From NCBI RefSeq assembly GCF_026210795.1, contig NC_089450.1, forward strand, positions 62,001-126,000: a DNA stretch of 64,000 nucleotides, in the 5' to 3' direction. Below the pieces are notes generated by a model. The model was not told where the DNA came from, did no database searches, and was given only the letters and a program-made list of their open reading frames with translations. Positions within the stretch are counted from its first letter, which is position 1; each line of letters starts with the position of its first letter. The translations under genes were made by a program, and so were the position numbers. This DNA comes from Rhizophagus irregularis (lineage: Eukaryota; Glomeromycota; Glomeromycetes; Glomerales; Glomeraceae). Below, in pieces: positions 1-11,617 of the stretch.

Positions 1-11
1 ATTTGCTCAAT

Positions 12-3000
12 TAATGGTGCCGCCCGAAACTGTTTTCAAATTCCGAAACTGTTTCGGATTTTAGTTTAGTTCCGAAACTTCTTCTGAAATACCGAAACTA
101 TTCTGAAATACCTAAATTTTTCCGAAATTTCCAAACCTTTCCGAAACTCAAAACCTTTCCAAATCTTTCTAAAACACCAAAAAAATATGATTATTTCACT
201 TATTTGCTTCAAAAATAATAAAAAAAAATTATAAGATTAATTTATTTCGCACTTTTGTTCAATGATTAATGTTACATAATTAATATGTCCATATTTAACA
301 GACAATTGGTATAAATTATAAAATCTAACGTCATAAAATTGATAATCTTTTCTTTTATTTTATACGTTCATTTTTTAAAAAAAGATTAATAGTATAATAA
401 TATGCCACCTAAAAGAAAAGCTGTACAATTAACATTAATAGAACGGTCAGAACCAGTTCCCAGAAGTAAAGGTGGACGCCCACAAGACCCTGTCTGGACA
501 TATTTTATTCAGACTCCTTTAGCAACAGCTGGTCATTTTGCAGCTGAGTGTCTTTATTGTGGAAAAAAATGGCCAAAAGGACGACCACAAGACCTTCAGG
601 TTCATCTTGCTAAAGATTGTCTTAATGTTGATGATGAAATAAGAAGGGTTTTTGTTAGAAATATTTTGTGTTTATGTGATGATGATGATGATATCATAGA
701 TGATGAAAGTAACAAACATCAGAAACTTGATCAGCTTAACATTACTGATTTTTGGGATAATGAACATAACGAAGCATTATCAAAACCAAGACAAGACTCG
801 ATGGATCAATCTTTAATTAAAATGTTTGTATGCTGCGGTATTCCCTTTAGTGTTGTTGAACATCCATTTTTCATAGAGATGTTTAAGAAAGCTTGTCCCG
901 GTTATACTTTACCTTCCTGTGATAAACTGTCAGGAATAATGCTTTCACATTTGGCAGTCAAAATTGAAGACAAAATTGATACTATATTTAAAAATACAAC
1001 AAATTTAACGTTAGGTAACATTAAATACATTATATTAATTATATTAATAATTTTTTTTCTATATTTAGTGGATTTATTAATTTATAAATAATATTACTTA
1101 TTTACTTTCATTTCTGTTATAGGTTTGGATGGCTGGACGAACCCTGCAGGCCATTCTATTTATAATTTTATAATAATGACATATGATCGTTGAGAATTTC
1201 TCTATTAACTTCGAGATCTTTCAATTGTAAAGCATACAGCTCAACTTATAGCTGAAGAAATTGAAAAAGTACTTAAAGATATTGGACCTAACAAGTTTGT
1301 AGCCATCGTTACGGATAATACGGCTAATTGTGCTGCAGCTCGAAATATTATTAGTGAAAAATATCCTTTTATATTTAATACCTGTTGTGTTGCACATTGT
1401 GTAAATTTAATTACTAAAGATATACTAGGTATTATTTATTTAAAAGTAATATGCCCGAATATGCATTATGATGATCATAAATTCAATTTTTTTTTTTTTA
1501 CATTTAAATAGATTACAATTTTTCAAGACAGATTTTAACTGCAAGTAATGAAATAGTGAAATTTTTCAAAAAATCGCATCAAGGAAAGGCTTTATTAGAA
1601 AAATACACTAAAGATCTTAAAATTGAAGGCGGAGGATTAAAGTCTTGGGTTGAAACGTGATGGACGACAATGTTTGAATCTGCAGACTCTATTTGGCGTC
1701 TAAAATTAGCACTAGAAAAGATACCGCACTATTGTAAAATTTAAAAATTATTTTTATTAAATTATTAATTTTTTTAACATAATAATAATTTAATAGGTTG
1801 CAAATGAAAACAGTAATATTATTACCAGCAAGAGTGTATTGAAAAGCATTAATGCTCAAGGTTTCTTTCACGATGTCAACTTATTATTAAAAGTGTTGGA
1901 CCCATTAAAGAAGACAGTTTTGTCTGTTGAGGCATTTAATACCAATTATGCAGATTGTTTTATTGCTTTGATTCGCCTAGCAAATGCTATTAAACAAATT
2001 CCAGTTGAACGAGGTTTAGTTGGCTTTCGAAATTACGCAATAGATTCTATTAATAGGCGTTGGGAATCTTTTGATAATATGCCATTCATATTAACTTATT
2101 TTCTTCATCCTGGTTATCGGGGTAAGTTAATTTAATAGTTTAGAAAAGTTTTTTTTTTTTGGTCATTAACTTATGGTTTGTCTATTTAATTTAGGTGAGG
2201 GATTAAAATAAGGCATATGGACAAAAATTTCGGCTTATGCACAAGACATCTGGAAGAATATGGGATATGACATTAATGATCAAGAAATCCTAATTGCTCA
2301 AATGTTAAATTTCAAAGATAAACAAGATACTTACGCAGTACCTTTTGTTAAAAAATGTGTTACGCCACGTACATGGTGGATGTCGTGTGATGATCAACCT
2401 CCCTATTTGAAACAACTGGCATTAAAGATGTTTTCAGTAGTTCCGCACAGTGCTTCATGTGAAAGAATGTTTTCTGCACTAGGATGGCTTTATGGGAAAA
2501 AAAGAACAACTTTGGACATCAATACAGTTGAAGCAATGGCTAAGATTCGTCATTTTTATCAGAATAATTCCAAACTGATTTCTTCAGAAAAAACACATAC
2601 CGATAATGAAGTCCAAAAGATGGTAAATGAATCTTTCTTTTTTGATGAAGTTGATTATAATGAAGATAATAATAATGAAGATGGCTATGAAGAAATATTT
2701 GAAACTCAAATACCAAATCATGAAGTTTATGTGCTTATTGAGGATAACGTTGATTTGACTAATGCAATATTTTTGAATAATGAAGAGGAGGAAGAAGATG
2801 AAATTTATAACTAAGAGTATTAGAATTTAGAAATCTAAATATTGCCATGATTATAAATTGTAAAATTGTGAATATTATATGCTGGCAATTGCCATATGTA
2901 GTATGAAATATGAATTATGAAATAAAATAAATTTGGTGTAAGAATTTTATTGTTTTTTATTGTTTAAGATGAAATTATACATAAAAATAAACAAAACTTT

Positions 3001-3190
3001 AAATAAATATTTTCGTTTGATTGTAAAAAATGTAATTTTGATTATCAAGATGTAGATTATAAGTTTTGGAAAATTTCGTATATTTTGGGTGAGTTTCGGT
3101 ATTTCAGACTTGATTGATTTTTCCGAAACTGGTTTTACCATTTCGGTTTCGGCACATGATAAAACCTCCCAATTTTGGGCGGCACCATTA
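12..3190 (+). mobile_element. hAT-superfamily DNA transposon, structurally complete but coding-dead
   Basis: A 3179-bp element bounded by perfect 14-bp inverted ends: TAATGGTGCCGCCC at 12-25 and its reverse complement at 3177-3190. It is flanked by a perfect 8-bp direct repeat, TGCTCAAT, at 4-11 and 3191-3198. An 8-bp target duplication and a BED-finger transposase with a C-terminal dimerisation region define hAT. The subterminal regions are full of CCGAAAC-type repeats (about 40-180 and 3060-3160), probably transposase binding sites. The empty target is visible as the paralogous repeat at 5066-5080. The ends look intact, so the copy may still be mobilisable in trans, but its own gene carries stops. 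Confidence 0.93.
402..2814 (+). pseudogene. hAT transposase (BED finger, RNase H-like core, hAT dimerisation domain), inactivated
   Basis: Five exons can be read: 402-1014, 1123-1428, 1512-1733, 1797-2121 and 2195-2814. The first encodes a BED zinc finger (C-x2-C ... H-x4-C, residues about 50-72) after a basic start. The middle exons carry the RNase H-like core (a DGWTNP-type motif just after 1123, then a TDN motif near 1315). The last contains the hAT dimerisation block with SASCERMFSALG (about 2452-2487). In-frame stops at 1191-1193, 1206-1208, 1658-1660 and 2209-2211 interrupt exons 2, 3 and 5, so no full transposase can be made. The C-terminus is acidic. The protein would bind the terminal repeats and cut the element out. 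Confidence 0.88.
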
Positions 3191-3198
3191 TGCTCAAT

Positions 3199-3480
3199 GA
3201 TAACTTTTTGATTACCTAAAATTCTACATGATTATTTTCGGCCATTGATTTTTGAACACCTAAATAATATATTTTGAAAATTTGAAGTTTCGCCCGTAAA
3301 TCTGTGGCTTCGCCCGAAGCTTCAATGTTTCATTTTTATATTTTATTTAATTTCTCATCAAGTATTAATCCTAGAAATGCGATTTTACTACCATTAGATT
3401 CGTCATATTGAGACGATTCCAATGAGCTATATTTCATTCTTTTCTGATCACTAGATCAAAAGTTAGCAAACTGCCTGATT
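3199..3480. repeat. Dispersed repeat, hAT-interrupted copy
   Basis: The sequence to the right of the hAT insertion, from the target duplication to about 3480, matches the 328-bp unit found again at 5031-5358 and in part at 5359-5530. All share the stretch that begins GCTCAATGATAACTTTTTG and the GTTTCGCCC/GAAGCTTCAA segment. The left side of this copy lies outside the window. It was already in place when the transposon jumped in. Confidence 0.85.
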
Positions 3481-4759
3481 GGTGACGGTATTTGGCGAAA
3501 ATGAACATAGCAGGCTTTCTGATTTTTGAATAATCACATGATGATCGGCATATGTATTATTTTTAGTTTTTTATTTAATAAATTATCTGTTATGGCGCCA
3601 TAATAAATACTAAAATTCACATTTTCTAGTAATTTTTAAATGACGTAATACTGACATAATTGTTTATATATAGATATGTATTTTATTGGCTGGATATCAT
3701 ATGTATCGCACATGTGATAGCTGTACTAATTTATTTTAATTGTGCCACAAAAAATTTAATAGCAAAGGACGATAAAAAAAATTGATTCTTCAGGTCTTGT
3801 TTAAACGTATTACAAAGGAATCTGGCTATTGGAGGTGGAATCCAGAAGTTATAAACACTTGAAACCTTCTTATAAAACGAAAATAAGTATAGTACGTTTA
3901 TATTATTTGGCTTTACAAAGGATTTTTGACAAAAAATAGTTGGAATCAAATAAAGATATATTTTGACACTCCAGGTTCTTCTTAAGTGTAAGTTATAAAG
4001 TTTTAAATAAGTTTAGTGTCAAAAAAATTCTTTATTGATAGAACTTCTTACCATTTAAAGGATCAGATAGGATTTTTAGAAATTTTTTTTCCTTTATTAA
4101 TAAACTAATTATTTCTTTATCTTTTTTAAGAGTTGACTTATGAATTTCATCAGTATATTCTATTAAAAGCTTAAACAACATCCTTTAAATAAAGTGAAAG
4201 GAGTTTTATGGCTACAACTATTGGTAAGAAATATAATTTAAATTTTGTGTCAGGTTTTGATTGTAATGACATTATCGTTAATTTATCAACATACACATAT
4301 GCTAAATGAATAATTTTATATTCCTTTGAAAGGAGTAAATGGGCTCTAATTTTGGAATCAAAAATCATGCAAATTGAATCATTAGATAAGGAGATATTTA
4401 CGTTCAAATGCAAGAGTTTATGTCAAATTGATAGTAAATGTGTTGAGCGTATTTATTAAGGAACCAATGATTCAATCAATGCGATTTTTAACTTTTTGGA
4501 TAGATCTCATTCTCTCCTTTCAAATAAATATAAATTCATTTTTCTAGCATGCATATATGTTAAGTTATTTATGATTTTGCAACAGGAATTATAATGGATT
4601 TTTAATTTATATGGAAGGTACATATTAAAATTCTTGAATTTATTTCAGATTCTAATAAAATTTTTTTTTGCAAATATATTTTATTAATATTTATTAGTTT
4701 GCAAGATTTAAAGTACGATTATTATGTGAGTTTTTAAATCTACCAGTCATTTATATTAA

Positions 4760-5005
4760 AAAATTACGTAAAATGCATTAAATTAAAAGTTACTACTTGC
4801 AAAAATCGGTCAATAATAATTCAATTTGAATAAAACTTTGTATGATTAAAATTTAAAGTGCAATAAATTTATTTGCAATATTTGAGGTCATATTAATATG
4901 TAGAATTTTATGCAATGTCTTGTAACGGCATTTTATATTATGTGATAAAATCGGAAAATGATCGGCAAATTAATGTGATAAATGAGAAAGCCCGCTATGC
5001 TGCGA
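4760..5005. repeat. Dispersed repeat ending in CGCTATGCTG
   Basis: About 245 bp that resemble 6750-6980 along their length: AAAGTTACT, then TGTAACGGCATTTTATATTATGTGATA, then GTCCGCTATGCTG-type ends. A shorter related end lies at 5720-5777. The copies are diverged, the shared right end is sharp, and no target duplication could be recognised. Confidence 0.6.
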
Positions 5006-5030
5006 AAATGCCAATCAGGCACCGATTGGT

Positions 5031-5530
5031 GCCTGATTTTTCACTTTTCGACCTGTGTCATAAACATTTGCTCAATGATAACTTTTTGATTACCTAAAAT
5101 TCTACATGATTATTTTGGCCTGATTCGATTCAGAACACCTAAATAATATATTTTGAAAATTTTAAGTTTCGCCCATAAATCTGTGGCTTCGCCCGAAGCT
5201 TCAATGTTTCATTTTTATATTTTATTTAATTTCTCATCAAGTATTAATCCTAGAAATGCGATTTTACTACCATTAGATTCGTCATATTGAGACGATTCCA
5301 ATGAACTATATTTCATTCTTTTCTGATCAGTGATCACTAGATCAAAAGTTAGCAAACTGCCTGATTTTTCACTTTTCGACCTGTGTCATAAACATTTGCT
5401 CAATGATAACTTTTTGATTACCTAAAATTCTACATGATTATTTTGGCCATTGATTCTTGAACACCTAAATAATATATTTTGAAAATTTTAAGTTTCGCCC
5501 GTAAATCTGTGGCTTCACCCGAAGCTTCAA
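5031..5530. repeat. 328-bp unit in tandem (one full and one partial copy)
   Basis: GCCTGATTTTTCACTTTTCG starts at 5031 and again at 5359, giving a period of 328 bp. The first copy is complete to 5358. The second follows it to about 5530, where the match ends after GAAGCTTCAA. Both contain the hAT target octamer uninterrupted (5069-5076 and 5397-5404). No coding capacity is visible. Confidence 0.85.
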
Positions 5531-6374
5531 AGAAGTCAAATTAGCAAATGATCAGCAAATATAGGTAAATATCAAATTATTGAAAATTTCAGTTTAAGTT
5601 TAACTTTAACAATATAATTTTTTTTATTTTTCATAAATTATACTACTAAAAAGACATTAGTATAGTTTGGCTAAGAATTTTATAGCTTTAACCATAGCTT
5701 CAAAATTAATGTGACATGATATATTATATGATCGATGAATAATCGGCAAAGTGATAAAAGCATGTCCGCTATGCTGTTAAAAGGTCAATGATATAGATCC
5801 TGTAGTATGCTTATACCCAAGAACATACTACAATTATTATTTTATATTAAGTAAAGCATAGAATGTTGACGTAGTCAACAGGTACTACTAGTCATTAATT
5901 AAATTAATTAATGAAGCACTTTTTCATCATAAGAAAAAGGCAAAAAGAATGTGTTAGTTTATTATTAAGGGCAAATTAAAATTTTTATTATTTATATTTT
6001 TTAAATCATTTCTAATATCTACTATTTTTTTCTAATAAAAATTTAAGAAAATTTAAGAAAATAAAAGATATATTATCATATGACTATTTTGTTACACTAA
6101 ACTAAACTATAAATATAATTTTATCGGCTAATTATTTACCCATCAGTTAATTATTTATCCTTATTCTATTTTATTATATTTTCGGTTATTACATTGTTGC
6201 AAAATTTGCCTGGAATTTTTCTGGCAAATTGAGAATTATCCCGGTAAATTGGGGGTAAATTGTGTTACAATTTTGGGATAATGGAGGACTTACAATTTGG
6301 CAAATTTTGTCAAAATGGCGCCATTTCTATAGAATTCCTAATTCAAATGTTGAGAAATTTTTCAGTAAATTATC

Positions 6375-6630
6375 ATTAAATTGTGGGAAATTTTAGGTAA
6401 ATTTTTAGTAATGTTATGCAAACATAATGTAAATTGTGTAAATTTTAGGCAAATTTTTAGTAATGTTATGTAAACGAAGTGCAAATTGTGGTGAATTATA
6501 GTGAATTATTAGTAATGTTCTGCAAATGTAATGCAAATTGTGATGAATTTAGTCAAATTTTTAGTAATGTTATGTAAACATAATACAAATTGTGGTGAAT
6601 TTAGTCAAATTTTTAGTAATGTTATGCAAT
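6375..6630. repeat. 52-bp tandem array, about five units
   Basis: The core TTTTTAGTAATGTTATG recurs at exactly 52-bp steps: the reference A of TTAGTA falls at 6407, 6459, 6511, 6563 and 6615. Units differ by point changes (TGTTATG/TGTTCTG, ACATAATG/ACGAAGTG), so the array is moderately old. It is a minisatellite; there are no unique spacers. Confidence 0.85.
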
Positions 6631-6749
6631 TGGCCAGAATTAGCTGAATTCTTACCAGAATTAAGATTTTTTAACCACATATCATACCCGGGTATATTAT
6701 AGTGGGGTACATGGATAGGGGGGTCTCTTAGGCAGTGCTATATGGTATT

Positions 6750-6980
6750 TATTAAATTTAAAAAGTTGCTACTAGTAAAAGTTACTCAATACCGATACGA
6801 TTTTGATAAAATTTAATATGCAGTAAATCAAAACTAAAATTAACTTGTTTGTAAAATTTGAGCATATATTATTATGTAAAATCTTTAACGGCATTTATAT
6901 TATGTGATATAATCTTAATAAATGATCGATAAATGATCGACAAAATTGTGATAAAATAGAGATGTCCGCTATGCTGATCA
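6750..6980. repeat. Second copy of the CGCTATGCTG-ended repeat
   Basis: Parallels 4760-5005 in order and spacing, including the TAACGGCATTTATATTATGTG block and the terminal GTCCGCTATGCTG at about 6965-6978. Neither copy has an open frame of note. Confidence 0.6.
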
Positions 6981-7656
6981 GGTTGCACAATTTCACCAGC
7001 CAATATTTGTCGACTCAAAACCCGATCAAAAATCCGAACGATCAGAATTGAACAATCAACTCAAAATTGAACTTTGATCATGAGATTAGTGTAACCCGAC
7101 CAAAAAAGCCGATCGAACAATTATGAACTGGCCTAATGGTCAAAATTTTTTCTTGATTCTTCACGTGCACGTGATTTTTTTTTATTTTGTACAGTGTACA
7201 GTTTTATAGATCATGACATCAGAGCTTGAATTATATTGAGACAACACATTAGCGAGCTTGAGACTAGTGAAAAGGCTTTAGAATGCAAGAACTTATGACA
7301 TTTCTCAAGATAAATAAAGAGTTTGGCAGTAATGATTTAATAAGTTTAATCCTGCCTCAGATCTCACGGACTTCGTTAATAAGTGTAAAGATAAAAAGAA
7401 GCGCTCGTTCTCATCCAGAAATCTCATCCAGAGAGACCTAAAAAGAGGTATTGGTGAAGTATTGGGTCAAAGATGGAATGACAGATATCTGTAGAATTAT
7501 GTTATTAATAACGCTAAAGATTATATATACTGTATATAAGCTTTTTAGCTTTTTTTTAATCATCAAACTTTTCTTTCTAATATAATTTCTAATAATAAAT
7601 TATTATATGTATAAATTATATACAAATGTAAACAAAATTAAATATTTACTAGAAGA

Positions 7657-10600
7657 TTAAATATCATTATTATCGTCATTATCTTGATCCAATTGTCCGT
7701 AATCATGTAATTGTCCATAATTTTTAAGATTTGATAGAGAAAATTTTAAATTAGTTAAACTGCCGCCGTTACTATTATTTGTTGATGTTGAAGGTAACAT
7801 TCCAACACTTGATCTAACCATAATATCATCATGTTCTTCCATTTCCATACCTAATAAAGGTCGAGATAAAGATGGTGGAGTTGCTGGCGCACTTCTTGTT
7901 GATAATGATGTTGCACCACTACGATTATATGGTTTAGATACACTATTTAATGCCTCATCTACTCCAAAAATTGAATATTCTGATCTTGTAAGTTGTCTCT
8001 CAAATTGGAATAACCTTAATGCTGTAACTGCTTGAACATTTTGCTTCTCTACTGCAATATCAAGTGGAATCTATATATATAAATAGAAATGAAGTTATTA
8101 ATAGCTTCGATGATAATATTAGGCGTGAACTGAATTTTTAGTTACCTTTCCATTTTTATCCTTTAAATGAGTATCAGCTTGTCTTTTCATAAGTGTTAAT
8201 AACAATCTAGCATTATTTGTAGCAGCGGCATGATGTAATGCACTCCATCCATTATTATCTACTTCATTTATGTTACAAGACCATAAAAGTAAAAATTCTA
8301 TTGCAACATCATCACTTTTTAGTATCGCTTGATGTAGTGCAGTAGTAGAATTTTCTTGCTCATTTTTCCAATCTACATTTGCTCCAAGTGATAAGTTTCT
8401 TAAAGCCTCAGCAAAATCAGAGTCTGACATTGCTTTCCAAAATGCCTATTTTGATTTTATAAAGTTAACAAGAGTACATTTTAGATAATAAAATTATTTT
8501 GAACTTACCAAATTAATTGTAACTGGGTCCTCATCATAATTATTCAAATTAATAAATTCCTTTTTAACATATTTATCAATGATGAATTTTTCCCTATCAG
8601 CACTAAATACAAAAGGAAATTGTTAAAGAAAATAATTGATAAACTAAAAAAAAAACAAGAAACAATAATGAAATTTTAAAACAAACCGCTCCCATGAAGA
8701 GGAATTATTCAATCTCTCACTATTATCATCAAGCTTCGCCTCGTATATTTTATTTGTCTTGATATTTCCCAACTTAAGCATAACTTCAATTGATTCAGGT
8801 TCCCATTTGTCCAGTTGTAATGATTTAACCTTGCTTACATGCACACCTAAACTCCGGTGTATTCCAGAACACTCTATGCATAGCAAAGTACCAAAATTTG
8901 TACTTGCCCATTGTGGGTCTAAATATAATAACAAGTGTTAAACAAAAAATTTACCAGTGTATAAATCATGATATCTTATTAATTACCTTTACATTTACAA
9001 TCTACACAAACATCATTTCCTGGTAATTCTCTTATCTTTGAAATTGATTGTTTAGAATTTAATGTCTCCTCATCATTAATTTTTTTATTTAAATTAAATT
9101 CGTTAGCAGCATCTTCTTGAGATATACCCTGAACAAATAAATTAATATTTCCATTAACGAATATATAATTATATTTAGATAAATTCAAAAAACCTACCTG
9201 CAATTTATTTGGATCAGACACAGGTTTTGGCATCTGATCGGCATATATTGCATCTTTTGCTGCTGTTTGTAAACAATTTATCCAATCATCCATTTCTTCT
9301 TGATTCTCAGCTTGCAAAATATAAGTTCTTGAAAAAAAACAAAAATGCATAAATTATGAAATAACATCAAAATATTTAAACTAAATAAATAGCACTACTT
9401 ACTTATTAGGGGTTATTATCTCAAAACAAAATCTTCTATCTGAATTATTTAATAAAGGCTTAATATGACAAACCCTTAAAGTAATTGAAGGATGTTCATC
9501 GTCTCCATTGGTTCCCTATAAAATAAATTATTTCAGGATCAAAGCCTTTAATATTTTGTCTAATGAAATTAGTTTTGGAATTATGCCACCTTCGTCATAA
9601 TATTTATTTTCTAAAATAGAGTACCTTTCCATTTCTACTATAATAATATAAATTTCCATCTGAGATTGTGAAATATTTGCGAGTCCATGATTGCATAACT
9701 CGTTGATTGCCTTTCATGAACAAATATCCGGATTTAGTAATGGGTGAATTTATATTTCGTTCTATTATATTATCTTTCGTGGGATTTTTCATTGGATCAT
9801 AGGACCCTCTGGCTTTCTAAAAATACAAAACATATAAGGTGTGCTTTGTCAAAAATAAATAAATAAATAATTCATTAATTAAAATAAAATGAATATGCAA
9901 TTTACTTCTAAAATCTTGTTCTTTAATACTTGTGATTCTGCAACATCATTATGGTATGCGGTCCTAGCCTATTCAGGAAATAAGAAATGAATTAAAATAG
10001 ATAATGATAAGATACTTTAACTATCATTATAATTTACTTCTTGAAGTAATCCTATAAAATTAATTATTAATAATAAGTTAAAAGTTAAAATGAAATTTTA
10101 AAAATTAGAATTAATCTTAACTTGTAACATCTTTCATATGAGGTTCCATATCTTTCAAAATATCATAACTCTGGTGGTAAAACGACGACTCAGTAAACAT
10201 TAATGCTAAAATCTATAAATAATACGAAATTTGTTAGATACTTTCTTTCATAAATATAAAATTTAACGATAGAAGGAAATTCAACTTTACATATTCCATG
10301 AATTCGAATTTCTTTTTTGCTTCTAACTCATTTAATTTTACTACATAATCAATGTATTGACGATGGAATTCTCTGCGAGTATACGCGACTTCGATTGATA
10401 CCTAAACATATATTTATATTTAATATAACAAATAAAATAATAGAAATGATTCCACTTACATCAGGTAACATAGAGTCTTTAGGTTTCTTGCTCATATATC
10501 TAGCAAGAGCAGTATCAGCTTCATTACAAGTTTTTTCAACAACTTTTTTTACATCCTATAAAATATTTAAAGAAAATAACATATTAATTAAATTCAATAA

Positions 10601-11210
10601 AAAACCCTTCAATTCCCCAACTAACTTTTAACGGAACTATCTCATTTTTAGCAAAAGCTTCCAATGGTTCTATGAACATTTCATACATATGAGAGTGCTT
10701 AGATGAAAAATTTTCGATTAATTTAATTGATTAATTATTAAATAAGGAATAAATAAACAAATTACCAGGATTTTGCGACTCCTTTCAACTTCATGGAGTG
10801 AAGAAGCATATTTCGAGAGAACAGTTTCTATAAAATTTAATGATTGCAAAAATAAATAACCAATGTTTCTAATTCACTGGTATAAAAAATAACTTACTTA
10901 TAATTGATTCGGGTTGTTCTTTTGCAAAATTTCCAAGCTCTTCAGCGAATTGAAGTTGCTTCACTGTATATTCTAATGTGAAATATATTTTTAAAAAGTC
11001 AACGAATAAACCGATTCAACTTTCCAAATGACACAAAAAGATAAGGAATTCTAACTAACCTGAAGCTAATTCGACATTTGATCTTGCTAATTTAACAAGA
11101 TTTTTTATGGTGTTCTCAAGTCCAAAAACCGAATTTTCACAAACTGCTAATTCTTTACGAAATTGTGGAGGATCTTCTTGACATAATTGAAGTTTTAACG
11201 GAGATGTCAT
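7657..11210 (-). CDS. ACAP-type BAR-PH-ArfGAP-ankyrin protein
   Basis: Predicted GTPase-activating protein for Arf GTPases, acting on curved endosomal or plasma membranes. Seventeen exons: 11060-11210, 10898-10972, 10766-10827, 10626-10697, 10460-10555, 10291-10401, 10122-10212, 10038-10051, 9906-9968, 9625-9816, 9403-9515, 9199-9327, 8987-9128, 8687-8918, 8509-8602, 8146-8443, 7657-8070. They sum to 783 codons (782 aa). A BAR helix bundle covers roughly 1-250. A PH domain follows (KSGYLFMKGNQ ... DDWINCLQ). The ArfGAP zinc finger reads CVDC ... CIECSGIHRSLGVH, keeping the four cysteines and the catalytic arginine in GIHR. Ankyrin repeats follow, then a Ser/Thr-rich tail. The start at MTSPLKLQL was chosen because the BAR homology begins right there. 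It is divergent from the anoctamin gene. Confidence 0.92.
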
Positions 11211-11617
11211 GGCAATTTTTTGTGAAAAAACGAAATTTGGGAATGAAGCATTTGTACCAATTCTTTTTTTGTTTGTTACACTGATTAGTTTTTTTGGATA
11301 TAAAGTTAATTTAATCAAAGCCCAAAAAGGTTATTTTCTTTGGTAGACCAGCCAATGATTGAGATACAAGAATAATTGGCTGTGAAACAATGGCTGTGAC
11401 TATTCGTGACGTAGTTTACAAGCCTATTGTACATTGAAAATTTTTGTGATTAAGCCTCAAAAAGATTCTTGCAGTAAACGTGTGTGTTTATAACGAATAC
11501 GCGAAATAATGTATATATCTTCTTTTTGATAAATTAAAATATAAATAGGGCAGATATGATGGATACTGAGGCTTTTAATCATTCATTTCTTCTTTGTACT
11601 TTGAACAAAAAAAAAAA
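11211..11617. promoter_or_regulatory. Shared divergent promoter region
   Basis: The 407 bp between the start codons of the ArfGAP gene (minus) and the anoctamin gene (plus) must hold both promoters. It contains a CCAAT-type word (ACCAGCCAATGATTG near 11350) and an A-run just before the anoctamin ATG. No TATA box is clear. The regulatory role is inferred from position only. Confidence 0.5.

Larger units (their letters stand above)
5531..7656. other. Intergenic DNA downstream of the ArfGAP gene, repeat-rich
   Basis: Apart from the repeats listed separately I see no gene. 6660-6740 (ACCCGGGTATATTATAGTGGGG ... AGGGGGGTCTC) resembles 25540-25605, suggesting one more dispersed family. 7000-7140 is a degenerate run of CGATCA/GATCAAAA words. 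The ArfGAP transcript, which runs leftward, must end in this interval just left of 7657. Confidence 0.5.

Noticed and set aside
3731-4413. Minus-strand open frames of 72 and 80 codons
   Set aside because: No family motifs, composition follows the AT-rich background, and the area is repeat DNA.
6375-6630. CRISPR-like array
   Set aside because: Units follow each other without unique spacers and vary along their full length; eukaryotic context.
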